Shown here: piece by piece, positions 1 to 7,905 of the stretch
Position numbering within the stretch: position 1 is the first letter of the stretch
How the letters are laid out: every line of letters starts with the position of its first letter
Origin: Pseudomonadota bacterium
GTDB taxonomy: Bacteria; Pseudomonadota; Alphaproteobacteria; UBA9655
Assembly: GCA_018242065.1 (NCBI GenBank)
Contig: JAFECQ010000011.1
Location: 1-45,513, forward strand
Reading direction: 5' to 3'
Length of the DNA stretch: 45,513 bases
The notes under the pieces: generated by a model
Seen by the model: the letters and a program-made list of their open reading frames with translations, nothing else
Database searches by the model: none
Told to the model about the DNA's origin: nothing
Position numbers and translations under genes: made by a program

Positions 1-67
1 TCATTTCATATGAACCTATACAAAAATGTTTTCCTTCCTTGAATTGTTTTAACTTTCGTGTTAGCCC

Positions 68-95
68 TTGACAGGGGTATGGAAAAGAGTATTCT
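68..95 (+). promoter_or_regulatory. sigma70-type promoter for rpmG
   Basis: A consensus TTGACA at 68-73 is followed after 16 bases by TATTCT at 90-95, about 30 bases before the rpmG start. This is the best -35/-10 match in the first 400 bases and fits a strong ribosomal-protein promoter. Seen by eye only. Confidence 0.55.
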
Positions 96-125
96 GCCGT
101 AAATTTTTGAAGTGGATTAAAGACA

Positions 126-293
126 ATGGCAAAGCAAAATACAATTTCGATTAAAATGGAAAGTACTGCAGGAACTGGTTTTTTCTATGTAAAGAAAAAA
201 AATCCCCGTAAGCTCACTGAAAAGCTTGTCATGCGTAAATATGATCCTAAGGTACGTAAGCACGTTGAATTTAAAGAAACAAAAATAAAGTAA
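126..293 (+). CDS. rpmG: 50S ribosomal protein L33
   Basis: Encodes a 55-residue basic protein beginning [18 protein letters not shown] and containing the L33 core [16 protein letters not shown]. It is a component of the large ribosomal subunit near the E site. The length matches bacterial L33 and the Lys/Arg-rich body is typical. It lacks the four-cysteine zinc-ribbon version, so it is the Cys-free L33 type. The gene stands alone behind a good promoter, with a 103-base gap to the next gene on the same strand. Identification is confident; no oddities are seen. Confidence 0.93.
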   Translation: MAKQNTISIKMESTAGTGFFYVKKKNPRKLTEKLVMRKYDPKVRKHVEFKETKIK

Positions 294-396
294 AATTTCT
301 TTTTATTAAATATTCGAATCATTTATTTACAGAATTATGTTGATTTAATTGGTGTCCCTCTATACGTTGTAAGTATTTGAGGGCGATGGTGCTGTA

Positions 397-1320
397 ATGA
401 ATCTATTTTTGTATATCATGACCGTATTTGTTTGGGGATCCACGTGGCTCGCTATTAATTATCAAATAGGTGCGGTTCCTACCGAAGTCTCAATTTTTTA
501 TCGTTTTTCCTTGGCCGCTTTTCTGATTTTCTGCTGGTGTTTTTTTAAGAGAACTCGTCTGAAATTCTCTTGGAAGACGCATTTGTTTTTTATAGCACAG
601 GGATTATTTCAGTTCTCTTTAAATTATTTAGCGGCTTATGAAGCTTATCACTACATTCCTAGTGGTTTGAATGCTATAGGATTTTCAATGGTATTGGTAT
701 TTAACATTATAAACTCAGCCATTTTTTTTCGCACGCCTGTCACGGTTCCGATTTTTGTAGGAGCGACAAGCGGAATCGTGGGGATACTAACGATATTTTG
801 GCCCGCGATTGCAACCTTAGATTTGACGAATGCAAGCCTCGTAGGGGTTATCTTAAGCATCACAGGAGGGCTATTATCTTCGTTTGGAAATATAATTTCG
901 GTAAGAAACCAACAAAATAATATTCCGGTGACGGAAAGTAATGTGTATGGAATGGGATATGGGGCTTTGGCGCTATTGGCAGTAATATGGATAAAAGGAC
1001 TTCCTTTTCAGTTTGACTTTTCTTTTCCCTATGTAAGCTCCCTACTGTACTTAGCTATCTTTGGTTCAATTGTAGCGTTTGGGTGTTATTTAACTTTATT
1101 GGGAAGAATAGGGGCGAGCAAAGCTTCTTATGCACTCGTCGTTGTCCCTGTCGTTGCTTTGATTTTATCTACTTTATTTGAAAACTTCGTTTGGGAATCT
1201 CGTATTTTCATAGGCGTTGCTCTTATTCTCTTAGGAAATATTATTATCTTGGCACGTAAACCCTCAAAAGAGGTAAAAAAAGAAGTTGTTCCTCTTTCAA
1301 ATTTTAAGGAAGCCGCTTAG
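397..1320 (+). CDS. EamA/DMT-family inner-membrane transporter
   Basis: A 307-residue polytopic membrane protein with about ten hydrophobic segments arranged as two EamA-like halves. The N-terminal signature VFVWGSTWLAINYQ is typical of the drug/metabolite transporter superfamily (the WGS-[ST]-[WF] motif of RhaT/YdcZ/EamA proteins). The C-terminal half contains GSIVAFGCYLTLLGRIGASKASY, the usual loop before the last helices. Members export or import small metabolites such as amino acids or nucleotide-related compounds; the substrate cannot be read from sequence. It ends in a short basic tail, and its stop lies 4 bases from the stop of the convergent amn gene. Confidence 0.85.
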   Translation: MNLFLYIMTVFVWGSTWLAINYQIGAVPTEVSIFYRFSLAAFLIFCWCFFKRTRLKFSWKTHLFFIAQGLFQFSLNYLAAYEAYHYIPSGLNAIGFSMVLVFNIINSAIFFRTPVTVPIFVGATSGIVGILTIFWPAIATLDLTNASLVGVILSITGGLLSSFGNIISVRNQQNNIPVTESNVYGMGYGALALLAVIWIKGLPFQFDFSFPYVSSLLYLAIFGSIVAFGCYLTLLGRIGASKASYALVVVPVVALILSTLFENFVWESRIFIGVALILLGNIIILARKPSKEVKKEVVPLSNFKEAA

Positions 1321-1324
1321 AAAT

Positions 1325-2836
1325 CTATCTAAATGGGGGCTCATCAAAGCTACGGAGCTTGCGAGAGTGGACCACCACATCTCCTTTAGTGAGTTCTTCT
1401 TCAAGGATGCGGATTGTTTCAATACCAATGTGCATGTGTTGGCTAATACTCTGTTTATAAAAGTTATGTGCCATTCCGCGAAGTTTTAATTCTCCGTGGA
1501 TTGGTTTATCTGAGATACAAAGAAGGGTTCCATAAGGAATGCGCATTCGAAACCCATTCGCAGCAATAGTTGCAGACTCCATGTCGAGTGCAATAGCGCG
1601 AGATTGACGAAAGCGTTGCATCATTTCCTCTGAGCGTAGTTCCCAATTACGATTATCTGTGGTGATAATCGTTCCCGTTCGCATGCGAGATTTTAGCTGT
1701 TGTCCTTCTTCTCCAGTTACATTTGCAACGGCTCGTTGAAGAGCAGTCTGAATTTCAGCAATTGGAGGTATGGGAACCCAAGCAGGAAGATCAGCGTTAA
1801 GGACATGATCCTCTCTTACATAGGCATGTGCTAAAACATAGTCTCCCAAACGTTGACTTCTTCTCAAGCCTGCACAGTGACCCAGCATAAGCCAACAATG
1901 AGGACGCAGCACGGCTAAATGATCCGTGATGGTTTTGGCATTGGTAGGACCAACGCCAATGTTAATAAAAGTGATACCTCGATTATCTTTCTTTTTTAAG
2001 TGATAGGCTGGCATTTGTGGAAGAATAGCAGGTCTTGCGCCAGTCTGCTCAGAAAATTTACGGCGGGGATTGGATGTGATATAATCTCCCGGTTCGACAA
2101 GAGCTATATATTCATCGCTTTCTTCTAAGCATTTATGGGCGTAAGCGATAAACTCATCCACGTATCGTTGATAGTTTGTGAGTAAGATAAAATGCTGAAA
2201 GTGTTTAGACGTCGTTCCACAATAATGATGTAAACGTCCAATAGAAAAGTCAACACGTTCAGCAGTGAAAAGTGAGAGAGGAAGAGGTTGGCCTTTTTTT
2301 ATTTTATATGTTCCATTAACGATACTATCGTCAACAATGCTTAGATTAGGAAGAGCAAATGCGATGGGGCTTTGCCATAGCTTTTCAGGGTGTAAGGTTT
2401 CTGAATCCCATTCGTCAACGAAAGGCAACGGTATGGGCCAATCACTTTCCCCAACAATAACGGGTGTTTTATGATGATTGATGAGGAGTTCTATTTGCTT
2501 GCGATAATAAGAGTCAAAGAGGTCCGGCCGCGTGAGAGTCGTACCATAGATTCCTGCTTCAAGAACGGCTCCAAAAGCAATACGTTGATCTACGTTTAAA
2601 TTATGGCTTGTAACATTGATACCAAGGTAGGGATAAGTGGCATTTGAGAGATTTGGAAGTTTTGAAGGAATTTTGCTTGAATGGGTGATGTCTAGAAAAG
2701 CCTCTCGAATGAGAGATACGTTTTTGTTATAAATTTCTGTAATGCGCGCGACGGCAGCATTAGGATCCGTAAACGTTTCAATCCCTGTGACGTTTCCGTG
2801 TCCCTCTATCGAATCTGACTTATGTCTTTTTGCCAT
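1325..2836 (-). CDS. amn: AMP nucleosidase
   Basis: A 503-residue cytosolic enzyme that hydrolyses AMP to adenine and ribose 5-phosphate, tuning adenylate levels and purine salvage. The N-terminal ~270 residues match the AMP nucleosidase regulatory domain (FTDPNAAVARITEIYN near 22-37; VEPGDYITSNPRRKFSEQTGARPA near 247). The C-terminal ~220 residues are a purine-nucleoside-phosphorylase fold with GVGPTNAKTITDHL near 294 and the active-site DMES at 418-421, followed by SDKP near 442. The length is close to E. coli Amn (484 aa). It converges on the EamA gene and is separated from the 108-aa secreted-protein gene by 74 bases. The product fits an organism that seems to lack a local purF. Confidence 0.9.
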   Translation of the reverse strand: MAKRHKSDSIEGHGNVTGIETFTDPNAAVARITEIYNKNVSLIREAFLDITHSSKIPSKLPNLSNATYPYLGINVTSHNLNVDQRIAFGAVLEAGIYGTTLTRPDLFDSYYRKQIELLINHHKTPVIVGESDWPIPLPFVDEWDSETLHPEKLWQSPIAFALPNLSIVDDSIVNGTYKIKKGQPLPLSLFTAERVDFSIGRLHHYCGTTSKHFQHFILLTNYQRYVDEFIAYAHKCLEESDEYIALVEPGDYITSNPRRKFSEQTGARPAILPQMPAYHLKKKDNRGITFINIGVGPTNAKTITDHLAVLRPHCWLMLGHCAGLRRSQRLGDYVLAHAYVREDHVLNADLPAWVPIPPIAEIQTALQRAVANVTGEEGQQLKSRMRTGTIITTDNRNWELRSEEMMQRFRQSRAIALDMESATIAANGFRMRIPYGTLLCISDKPIHGELKLRGMAHNFYKQSISQHMHIGIETIRILEEELTKGDVVVHSRKLRSFDEPPFR

Positions 2837-2910
2837 TTTTTATTCCATTATTTCTCTGAAAGCTAGAGAAGTTAAGGATAAAAAACAAGAGTGAGTTAAA
2901 ATTGAATGGT

Positions 2911-3237
2911 TCATTCTGGATAAGAACCGATAATCTTTCCACCTAATGTCATACATGCTGAAGAACTTTGGTATTTTTGTTTGAGAGCCTTTAAATTACG
3001 CTCGGCTGCATCTCGACTATTTGCTGTACCTATAGTTGTTTGTGGAGAGGCGCCCTTTTGAGCGTAATATTTAAATGTATACTTTGTAACATTTGTTGCA
3101 GTTAAACTTCCTGATGAGGAGGGGGCTTCATTCATGTAAGTTTCGTAACAAGGATAGGTGTCGTTTTGTGCAAAACCTATGTTAGAAGTGGTTATGAAGA
3201 GTAGGGAAAAACTGATAAATTTAAGAAATACAGTCAT
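2911..3237 (-). CDS. small secreted protein of unknown function
   Basis: A 108-residue protein with a clear Sec signal peptide (hydrophobic LKFISFSLLFITTSNIGFA, probable cleavage before QND). The mature part is about 85 residues with two cysteines that could form one disulfide. A region reading GTANSRDAAERNLKALKQKYQ looks like an alpha helix. I recognise no family. The gene starts 2 bases after the rimK stop with an SD-like GGAAAGG, so it is probably translated as the last gene of the HIT-protease-rimK operon. Whether it has anything to do with ribosome modification is unknown. Confidence 0.7.
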   Translation of the reverse strand: MTVFLKFISFSLLFITTSNIGFAQNDTYPCYETYMNEAPSSSGSLTATNVTKYTFKYYAQKGASPQTTIGTANSRDAAERNLKALKQKYQSSSACMTLGGKIIGSYPE

Positions 3238-3239
3238 GA

Positions 3240-4145
3240 CTAAACCTTTCCTTTTGCTCTAACTGCCTGCGAGTCAGCGTGTTCTTCTATGAATTCTATT
3301 ATTTTTGTTGCAACATCGATCTGTGTTGCTTTTTCAATTCCCTCAAGCCCTGGTGATGAATTTACCTCCATGACAACGGGACCATGATGGGTTCTTAAGA
3401 GATCTACACCACAAACATTTAACCCCATTAGGGAGGCACTTCGAACAGCGATCGAGCGCTCTTCAGGTGTTATTTTTTCCTTTACAGCTGTTCCTCCGAG
3501 ATGGAGATTTGAGCGGAAGTCTCCGGGAGGGCCAGTGCGTTTCATTGCAGCAATTACCTTGCCCCCCACAACAAGGCATCGAATATCTGAAGAATCAGCT
3601 TCTTTGATATATTCTTGGAGAAGGATGTTAACGTTAACTTTACGAAAAGCATCAATGACACTGCGAGCCGATGTATGGGTTTCTCCTAAAACAACGCCCA
3701 AGCCTTGCGTGCCTTCTAAAAGTTTTATGATAATGGGAGCTCCGCCCACCATTTCAATCATATCGTCTGTATACTTTGTGGAGTGGGCAAATGCAGTTAC
3801 GGGTAAGCCAATTCCTTTCCTGGCTAGAATTTGCATCGCACGAAGCTTATCGCGAGAACGACCAATTGCGACAGATTCATTAAGGGGCCAGACCCCCATC
3901 ATTTCGAGTTGGCGTAATACAGCAAGCCCATACATAGTAATTGAAGCACCGATTCGTGGAATCACAGCATCATATCCATCAAGAGAGTGTCCTTTGTATT
4001 TAATTTGCGGATGATGCGTTGCGATATTCATATAAACTTGAAGCGTATCGATGATGTCCAGTATGTGGCCGCGAGCTTCTGCCGCTTCGACAAGCCGTCG
4101 GTGAGAATAGAGTGTTGAATTTCGTGCCATCATTAGGATTTTCAT
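3240..4145 (-). CDS. rimK: ATP-grasp ligase RimK (ribosomal protein S6 / poly-glutamate ligase)
   Basis: A 301-residue ATP-grasp enzyme, very close in length and motifs to E. coli RimK (300 aa): [90 protein letters not shown] and [16 protein letters not shown] (Mg/ATP-binding). RimK adds glutamate residues to the C-terminus of ribosomal protein S6 and can make free poly-alpha-glutamate. The S6 gene in this window (35743-36171) ends in a strikingly acidic tail, a plausible substrate. Upstream, 34 bases away, is a retropepsin-like protease gene, the usual partner of RimK in rim operons; downstream, 2 bases away, is a small secreted-protein gene. Confidence 0.92.
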   Translation of the reverse strand: MKILMMARNSTLYSHRRLVEAAEARGHILDIIDTLQVYMNIATHHPQIKYKGHSLDGYDAVIPRIGASITMYGLAVLRQLEMMGVWPLNESVAIGRSRDKLRAMQILARKGIGLPVTAFAHSTKYTDDMIEMVGGAPIIIKLLEGTQGLGVVLGETHTSARSVIDAFRKVNVNILLQEYIKEADSSDIRCLVVGGKVIAAMKRTGPPGDFRSNLHLGGTAVKEKITPEERSIAVRSASLMGLNVCGVDLLRTHHGPVVMEVNSSPGLEGIEKATQIDVATKIIEFIEEHADSQAVRAKGKV

Positions 4146-4179
4146 ATCTTGATTCTTTCAGAAAATATTTATTTTTTCG

Positions 4180-4632
4180 TTAACGGGTGCGGTGAGTTAA
4201 AATAAAAGAATGGCTTGGGTTGACCAACACATCTTTCTTCAAAGCAGAACGGCCAACAAGCATTCGAAAGCCCATTTCATCTCTATTGGCGAGAGAAATT
4301 TCGACAACAGATGAAAAGTTTCCCATTTTTAAAATGGTATGGATAATGAAGCGTCTTTGGCGATGTCCAGTTGAGCTTGTGATCCAACGATAATCCATAA
4401 TCGGAGAGATGCAAGTATGGGTGATTGAATCGTTATCTTGAATGGGATGCACCTCAAATTGTACGCATTCTCTGCCCATGTAAGTAAAAGGTAAGACATC
4501 AAAGGCATGAAGAGCGGATGTTTTAGCTCCTGTATCAATTTTGACCTTGATCTGCTCAACGCCAAGTTCAGGTAACTCTGCCCATTCTCGCCATCCAGCA
4601 ATCAATTTTGGTTTTGGGGTTTTCTTTTTCAT
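4180..4632 (-). CDS. rimB: retropepsin-like aspartic protease, RimB-type (Pfam Zn_protease/DUF family)
   Basis: A 150-residue protein whose signature KIDTGAKTSALHA (near residues 28-40) is the D-T/S-G-A active-site motif of the retropepsin-like 'ATP-dependent zinc protease' family. The end GFRMLVGRSALKKDVLVNP is the conserved second half. In Pseudomonas the homologue RimB is encoded with rimK and modulates RimK-dependent S6 modification. I chose ATG at 4632 rather than the longer open frame to 4764, because the extension overlaps the HIT gene and has no family similarity. The chosen ATG overlaps the HIT stop as ATGA, a normal coupled start. Function here is inferred from the motif and the rimK context. 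Confidence 0.82.
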   Translation of the reverse strand: MKKKTPKPKLIAGWREWAELPELGVEQIKVKIDTGAKTSALHAFDVLPFTYMGRECVQFEVHPIQDNDSITHTCISPIMDYRWITSSTGHRQRRFIIHTILKMGNFSSVVEISLANRDEMGFRMLVGRSALKKDVLVNPSHSFILTHRTR

Positions 4633-4994
4633 GCTTCTTGAGGGATCATTCGTCCTAAGGGGCGCCCTCCGAAAATATGAACATGGTAATGTGGAACCTC
4701 TTGTCCACCATGCGTGCCATGATTCGAAAGAATTCGAAAACCTTCTTTCTGGAGCTCGAAGCATTGAATGACATGATGGATTGCTTTCGTGAAACCCACC
4801 ATAAGTTCTGGAGAAGCCTTTTCAGAAAAATCAAAGAAAGAAATAAATTCTCCCTTAGGAATCACTAAAAGATGAACAGGAGCTTTGGGGTAGAGGTCAT
4901 GAAAAGCAATTGCAAAATCATCTTCGTAAACAAAATTTGCTGGTATTTCTTTGCGAAGAATGCGAGCGAAAACATTATTTCTATCATATGCCAT
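4629..4994 (-). CDS. HIT-family (histidine triad) nucleotide-binding protein, HinT-like
   Basis: A 121-residue cytosolic protein with the complete histidine triad HYHVHIF at 102-108 and the family-typical N-terminus NNVFARILRKEIPANFVYEDD. HinT-like proteins hydrolyse adenosine phosphoramidates and related adenylated compounds. Length and architecture match the standard bacterial protein. It is the first gene of a minus-strand operon (HIT, protease, rimK, secreted protein) and its stop overlaps the next start by 4 bases. It is divergent from hslV, with an 85-base gap that must hold promoters for both directions. Confidence 0.92.
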   Translation of the reverse strand: MAYDRNNVFARILRKEIPANFVYEDDFAIAFHDLYPKAPVHLLVIPKGEFISFFDFSEKASPELMVGFTKAIHHVIQCFELQKEGFRILSNHGTHGGQEVPHYHVHIFGGRPLGRMIPQEA

Positions 4995-5079
4995 TGTGAA
5001 GGCTCCCTATTTCATACGGTGACAGATGAATTGGTCGTATGTTATTTTATATTATTAACACAATTTAGGAAAATGACCA

Positions 5080-5628
5080 ATGATGGAAAACGAATCAGGT
5101 GCGTGGCAAGGAACGACTATCTTATCCGTTCGTAAGGGAAAAGAGGTTGTTATTGCGGGAGATGGGCAAGTGACCATGGGGAACTTGATTCTCAAGTCAA
5201 ATGTTCGTAAAGTACGACGACTTGGTAAAGGTGATGTTATTGCTGGGTTTGCAGGCTCAACAGCAGATGCGTTAGCCCTTTTTGAGCGTCTTGAAACGAA
5301 ACTTGAGCAAAACCCTCACCAATTAATTCGAGCGTGCGTCGACCTTGCCAAGGATTGGCGCAAAGATCGGTATTTAAGACGTCTTGATGCAATGATGGCG
5401 GTCGTTAATTCTACGTATTCGCTTATTCTAACAGGCACGGGGGATGTTCTCGAGCCTGAGGATGGCGTTATTGGTATTGGATCAGGGGGGCCTTATGCAT
5501 TGGCTGCGGCACGTGCTTTAATTACCGTCGAGGAGCTGACGGCTGCAGAAATTGCTGAAAAAGCCCTTAATATTGCTGCTGATCTTTGTATTTATACAAA
5601 TAGAAACATTGTTATTGAAAGTATTTAA
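5080..5628 (+). CDS. hslV: ATP-dependent protease peptidase subunit HslV
   Basis: A 182-residue N-terminal-nucleophile peptidase of the HslUV proteasome-like complex. The family block [21 protein letters not shown] begins at residue 11, so the catalytic Thr would be exposed after removal of a short propeptide ending in GAWQG; such a propeptide is usual in alphaproteobacterial HslV and differs from the single Met of E. coli. The [14 protein letters not shown] block is present. ATG at 5080 is preferred because AGGA lies 9 bases before it; ATG at 5083 is an alternative adding no information. hslU follows after about 9 bases, so the two are co-transcribed. Confidence 0.93.
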   Translation: MMENESGAWQGTTILSVRKGKEVVIAGDGQVTMGNLILKSNVRKVRRLGKGDVIAGFAGSTADALALFERLETKLEQNPHQLIRACVDLAKDWRKDRYLRRLDAMMAVVNSTYSLILTGTGDVLEPEDGVIGIGSGGPYALAAARALITVEELTAAEIAEKALNIAADLCIYTNRNIVIESI

Positions 5629-5637
5629 GGTTGAGTG

Positions 5638-6954
5638 ATGAAAGTATCCTATTTTACACCCAGAGAAATTGTTTCCGAACTTAATCGGTATATCGTAGGT
5701 CAAGAAGAAGCCAAGCGCGCAGTCGCAATTGCATTGCGGAATAGATGGCGGCGTTTACAGCTCGATGGCCAATTGCGAGAGGAAGTTCTTCCTAAGAACA
5801 TCCTTATGATTGGGCCAACCGGTGTTGGAAAAACCGAGATAGCCCGCAGACTTGCGCGTCTTTCTGAGGCACCCTTTATTAAAGTTGAAGCAACAAAATT
5901 TACAGAAGTTGGATATGTTGGGCGTGACGTTGAGCAAATGATTCGTGATCTGGTCGAAATTTCGCTTAATCTAACACGAGCTAGATTACGGCGTGAAGTC
6001 CGAGCGAAAGCTGAAATTTTGGCTGAAGAGCGTGTTCTTGATGCACTTGTTGGTGAAAATGCTGGGGAAGAAACACGTCAGAAATTTCGAAAAAAATTAC
6101 GTGAACATGCTTTAGATGATCGGGAAGTTGAAATCGAACTTCAAGATAGCACCAATCCTCAAATGCCTACCGTCGATATTCCGGGTATGCCGGGCGCTCA
6201 AATGGGAATGATAAATTTGAGTGATATTTTAGGACGTGTGTCACCTAACCGGACCATTGAAAGAAAGTTGCTTGTCCCCGAAGCTTTAGAAGCTCTTGTT
6301 ACAGAGGAAGGTGATAAGTTATTGGATCAAGACAAAGTAGTTAGTGAAGCCCTTCGAAATGTAGAAGAAAACGGGATCGTTTTTATTGATGAGATCGATA
6401 AAATTTCAGCACGTTCAGAGGGAAGTGGGCCTGATGTGAGTCGAGAAGGTGTGCAACGGGACTTATTGCCCTTGTTAGAAGGGACAAATGTATTTACGAA
6501 ACACGGAACGATAAAGACGGATCACATTCTCTTTATTGCGTCAGGGGCTTTTCATGTGGCGAAGCCTTCAGACTTACTTCCTGAATTACAGGGTCGTTTG
6601 CCGACGCGAGTTGAGCTCAAAGCATTAAGTGCGGATGACTTTGTTCGTATTTTGACCGAACCTGAGGCTAACCTTATTCGGCAATATCAGGCTCTTCTAC
6701 AAACAGAAGGGGTTACTTTAATTTTTGAAGATAGCGCTATTCGTGAGATTGCAGATCTGGCTGCTGATGTGAATCAGAATGTGGAAAACATTGGTGCGCG
6801 GCGCTTACATACTGTTATTGAAAAATTGCTTGAAGATATCAGCTTTGATGCTTCAGACAAGAGCGGGGAAAAAGTAATCATAACCGCCGCACATGTCCGG
6901 GATACGGTTGGCAATCTTGCTAAAAATTCGGATTTATCGAAGTTTATACTTTAA
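5638..6954 (+). CDS. hslU: ATP-dependent protease ATPase subunit HslU
   Basis: A 438-residue AAA+ unfoldase that delivers proteins to HslV. Motifs: [18 protein letters not shown] at the N-terminus, Walker [16 protein letters not shown] near residue 58, the inserted I-domain, Walker [14 protein letters not shown], sensor region GRLPTRVEL, and the C-terminal SKFIL tail that docks into HslV. The length equals E. coli HslU (443 aa). ATG at 5638 is chosen over the GTG at 5635 because AAGG sits 7 bases upstream of the ATG. It forms an operon with hslV; the amidase gene follows after 15 bases and may be co-transcribed. Confidence 0.94.
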   Translation: MKVSYFTPREIVSELNRYIVGQEEAKRAVAIALRNRWRRLQLDGQLREEVLPKNILMIGPTGVGKTEIARRLARLSEAPFIKVEATKFTEVGYVGRDVEQMIRDLVEISLNLTRARLRREVRAKAEILAEERVLDALVGENAGEETRQKFRKKLREHALDDREVEIELQDSTNPQMPTVDIPGMPGAQMGMINLSDILGRVSPNRTIERKLLVPEALEALVTEEGDKLLDQDKVVSEALRNVEENGIVFIDEIDKISARSEGSGPDVSREGVQRDLLPLLEGTNVFTKHGTIKTDHILFIASGAFHVAKPSDLLPELQGRLPTRVELKALSADDFVRILTEPEANLIRQYQALLQTEGVTLIFEDSAIREIADLAADVNQNVENIGARRLHTVIEKLLEDISFDASDKSGEKVIITAAHVRDTVGNLAKNSDLSKFIL

Positions 6955-6969
6955 AGGAGAAAAATTAGG

Positions 6970-7905
6970 ATGTTTAAATGTAAAAGTATATTGTTTTTAA
7001 GTGCTTTTTCAATGGCTTGCGCAACCTCTACGTTTCATGCAAGTGCAATGGTCGTAGAGGAAGAAGTAACAACCGACAGAACACACGTAAGTAAAAACCA
7101 TCGGCCTCGTGGGGACAAGGCAGCTCAAGCTTTAATTTTACATTGCGTAGGATTGCCCGATGATTGGGTTTTGAAGAACTACGTTCTCCCCACTGATGAA
7201 GGGGGATTAGGTGTAAGTGCCCATTATTACGTCCCGGGAGATGGACGAATTTTTCAATTGGTTGATGAAAGTAGAAGTGCTTTTCACGCGGGTGTGAGTG
7301 AATGGCGAGGATTAGCGGCAAAAAATGGACTCAAAGGACTAAATGACATTTCTGTCGGTATTGAGTTTCAAACGCTTGGGTATGCGCAGTTGCCGAAAGA
7401 AGGATACTATCCCTATCACTTTACACCATTTACAGAGGAACAAATCAACCCGGGAATTTTGTTAAGTCAGCAAATAATGGAAAGACACGGCATTGCACCG
7501 GAAAATGTTGTGTGGCACTCAGATGTGACACCGCGTAAAACAGACCCAGGTCCTCTTTTTCCCGTAGAGGCATTTGCGAAAGCTGGGGTAGGTGTTTGGC
7601 CCTCGTCAGACCGTTTTGAGGATGCTTTGTTAGATACATCTATCAGTGCGGTGCAGGCGCAGCTAAGAGATTGGGGATACCCTATTGTAACTCCAACAGG
7701 CGTATGGGATGAAGCAACCAAATTCGCTTTGCAAGCCCATTATATGCATTATTTACCTACGGTAGTTAAATGGGGTGACCATGAAGAAAAAACAACAGGT
7801 TCTGTTTTTGACGCCATCCCAGAATGGTCGGAGTTCCCATACGATAAGGATACGCTTTCTATATCCTTAACAAACTTAATTAAGGGTAATTATAGGTACG
7901 AATAG
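6970..7905 (+). CDS. periplasmic N-acetylmuramoyl-L-alanine amidase (Amidase_2, AmiD-like) with peptidoglycan-binding tail
   Basis: A 311-residue exported zinc amidase that cleaves the bond between MurNAc and the stem peptide. A signal peptide (MFKCKSILFLSAFSMACATSTF...) precedes an Amidase_2 domain with expected ligands: H58 in LILHCVG, H183 in WHSDVTP and D192 in the TDPGP loop; E132 in GIEF fits the catalytic glutamate. Residues ~225-260 (AVQAQLRDWGYPIVTPTGVWDEATKFALQAHY) match a PG_binding_1 domain. This resembles AmiD, which acts on wall fragments for recycling. Its stop abuts, without a single intervening base, the stop of the convergent slt gene, so the two transcripts must overlap. 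Confidence 0.9.
   Translation: MFKCKSILFLSAFSMACATSTFHASAMVVEEEVTTDRTHVSKNHRPRGDKAAQALILHCVGLPDDWVLKNYVLPTDEGGLGVSAHYYVPGDGRIFQLVDESRSAFHAGVSEWRGLAAKNGLKGLNDISVGIEFQTLGYAQLPKEGYYPYHFTPFTEEQINPGILLSQQIMERHGIAPENVVWHSDVTPRKTDPGPLFPVEAFAKAGVGVWPSSDRFEDALLDTSISAVQAQLRDWGYPIVTPTGVWDEATKFALQAHYMHYLPTVVKWGDHEEKTTGSVFDAIPEWSEFPYDKDTLSISLTNLIKGNYRYE

Noticed and set aside
4633..4764. N-terminal extension of the retropepsin-like protease
   Set aside because: It lies wholly inside the HIT gene in another frame and has no similarity to the family; ATG 4632 gives the standard ATGA overlap.
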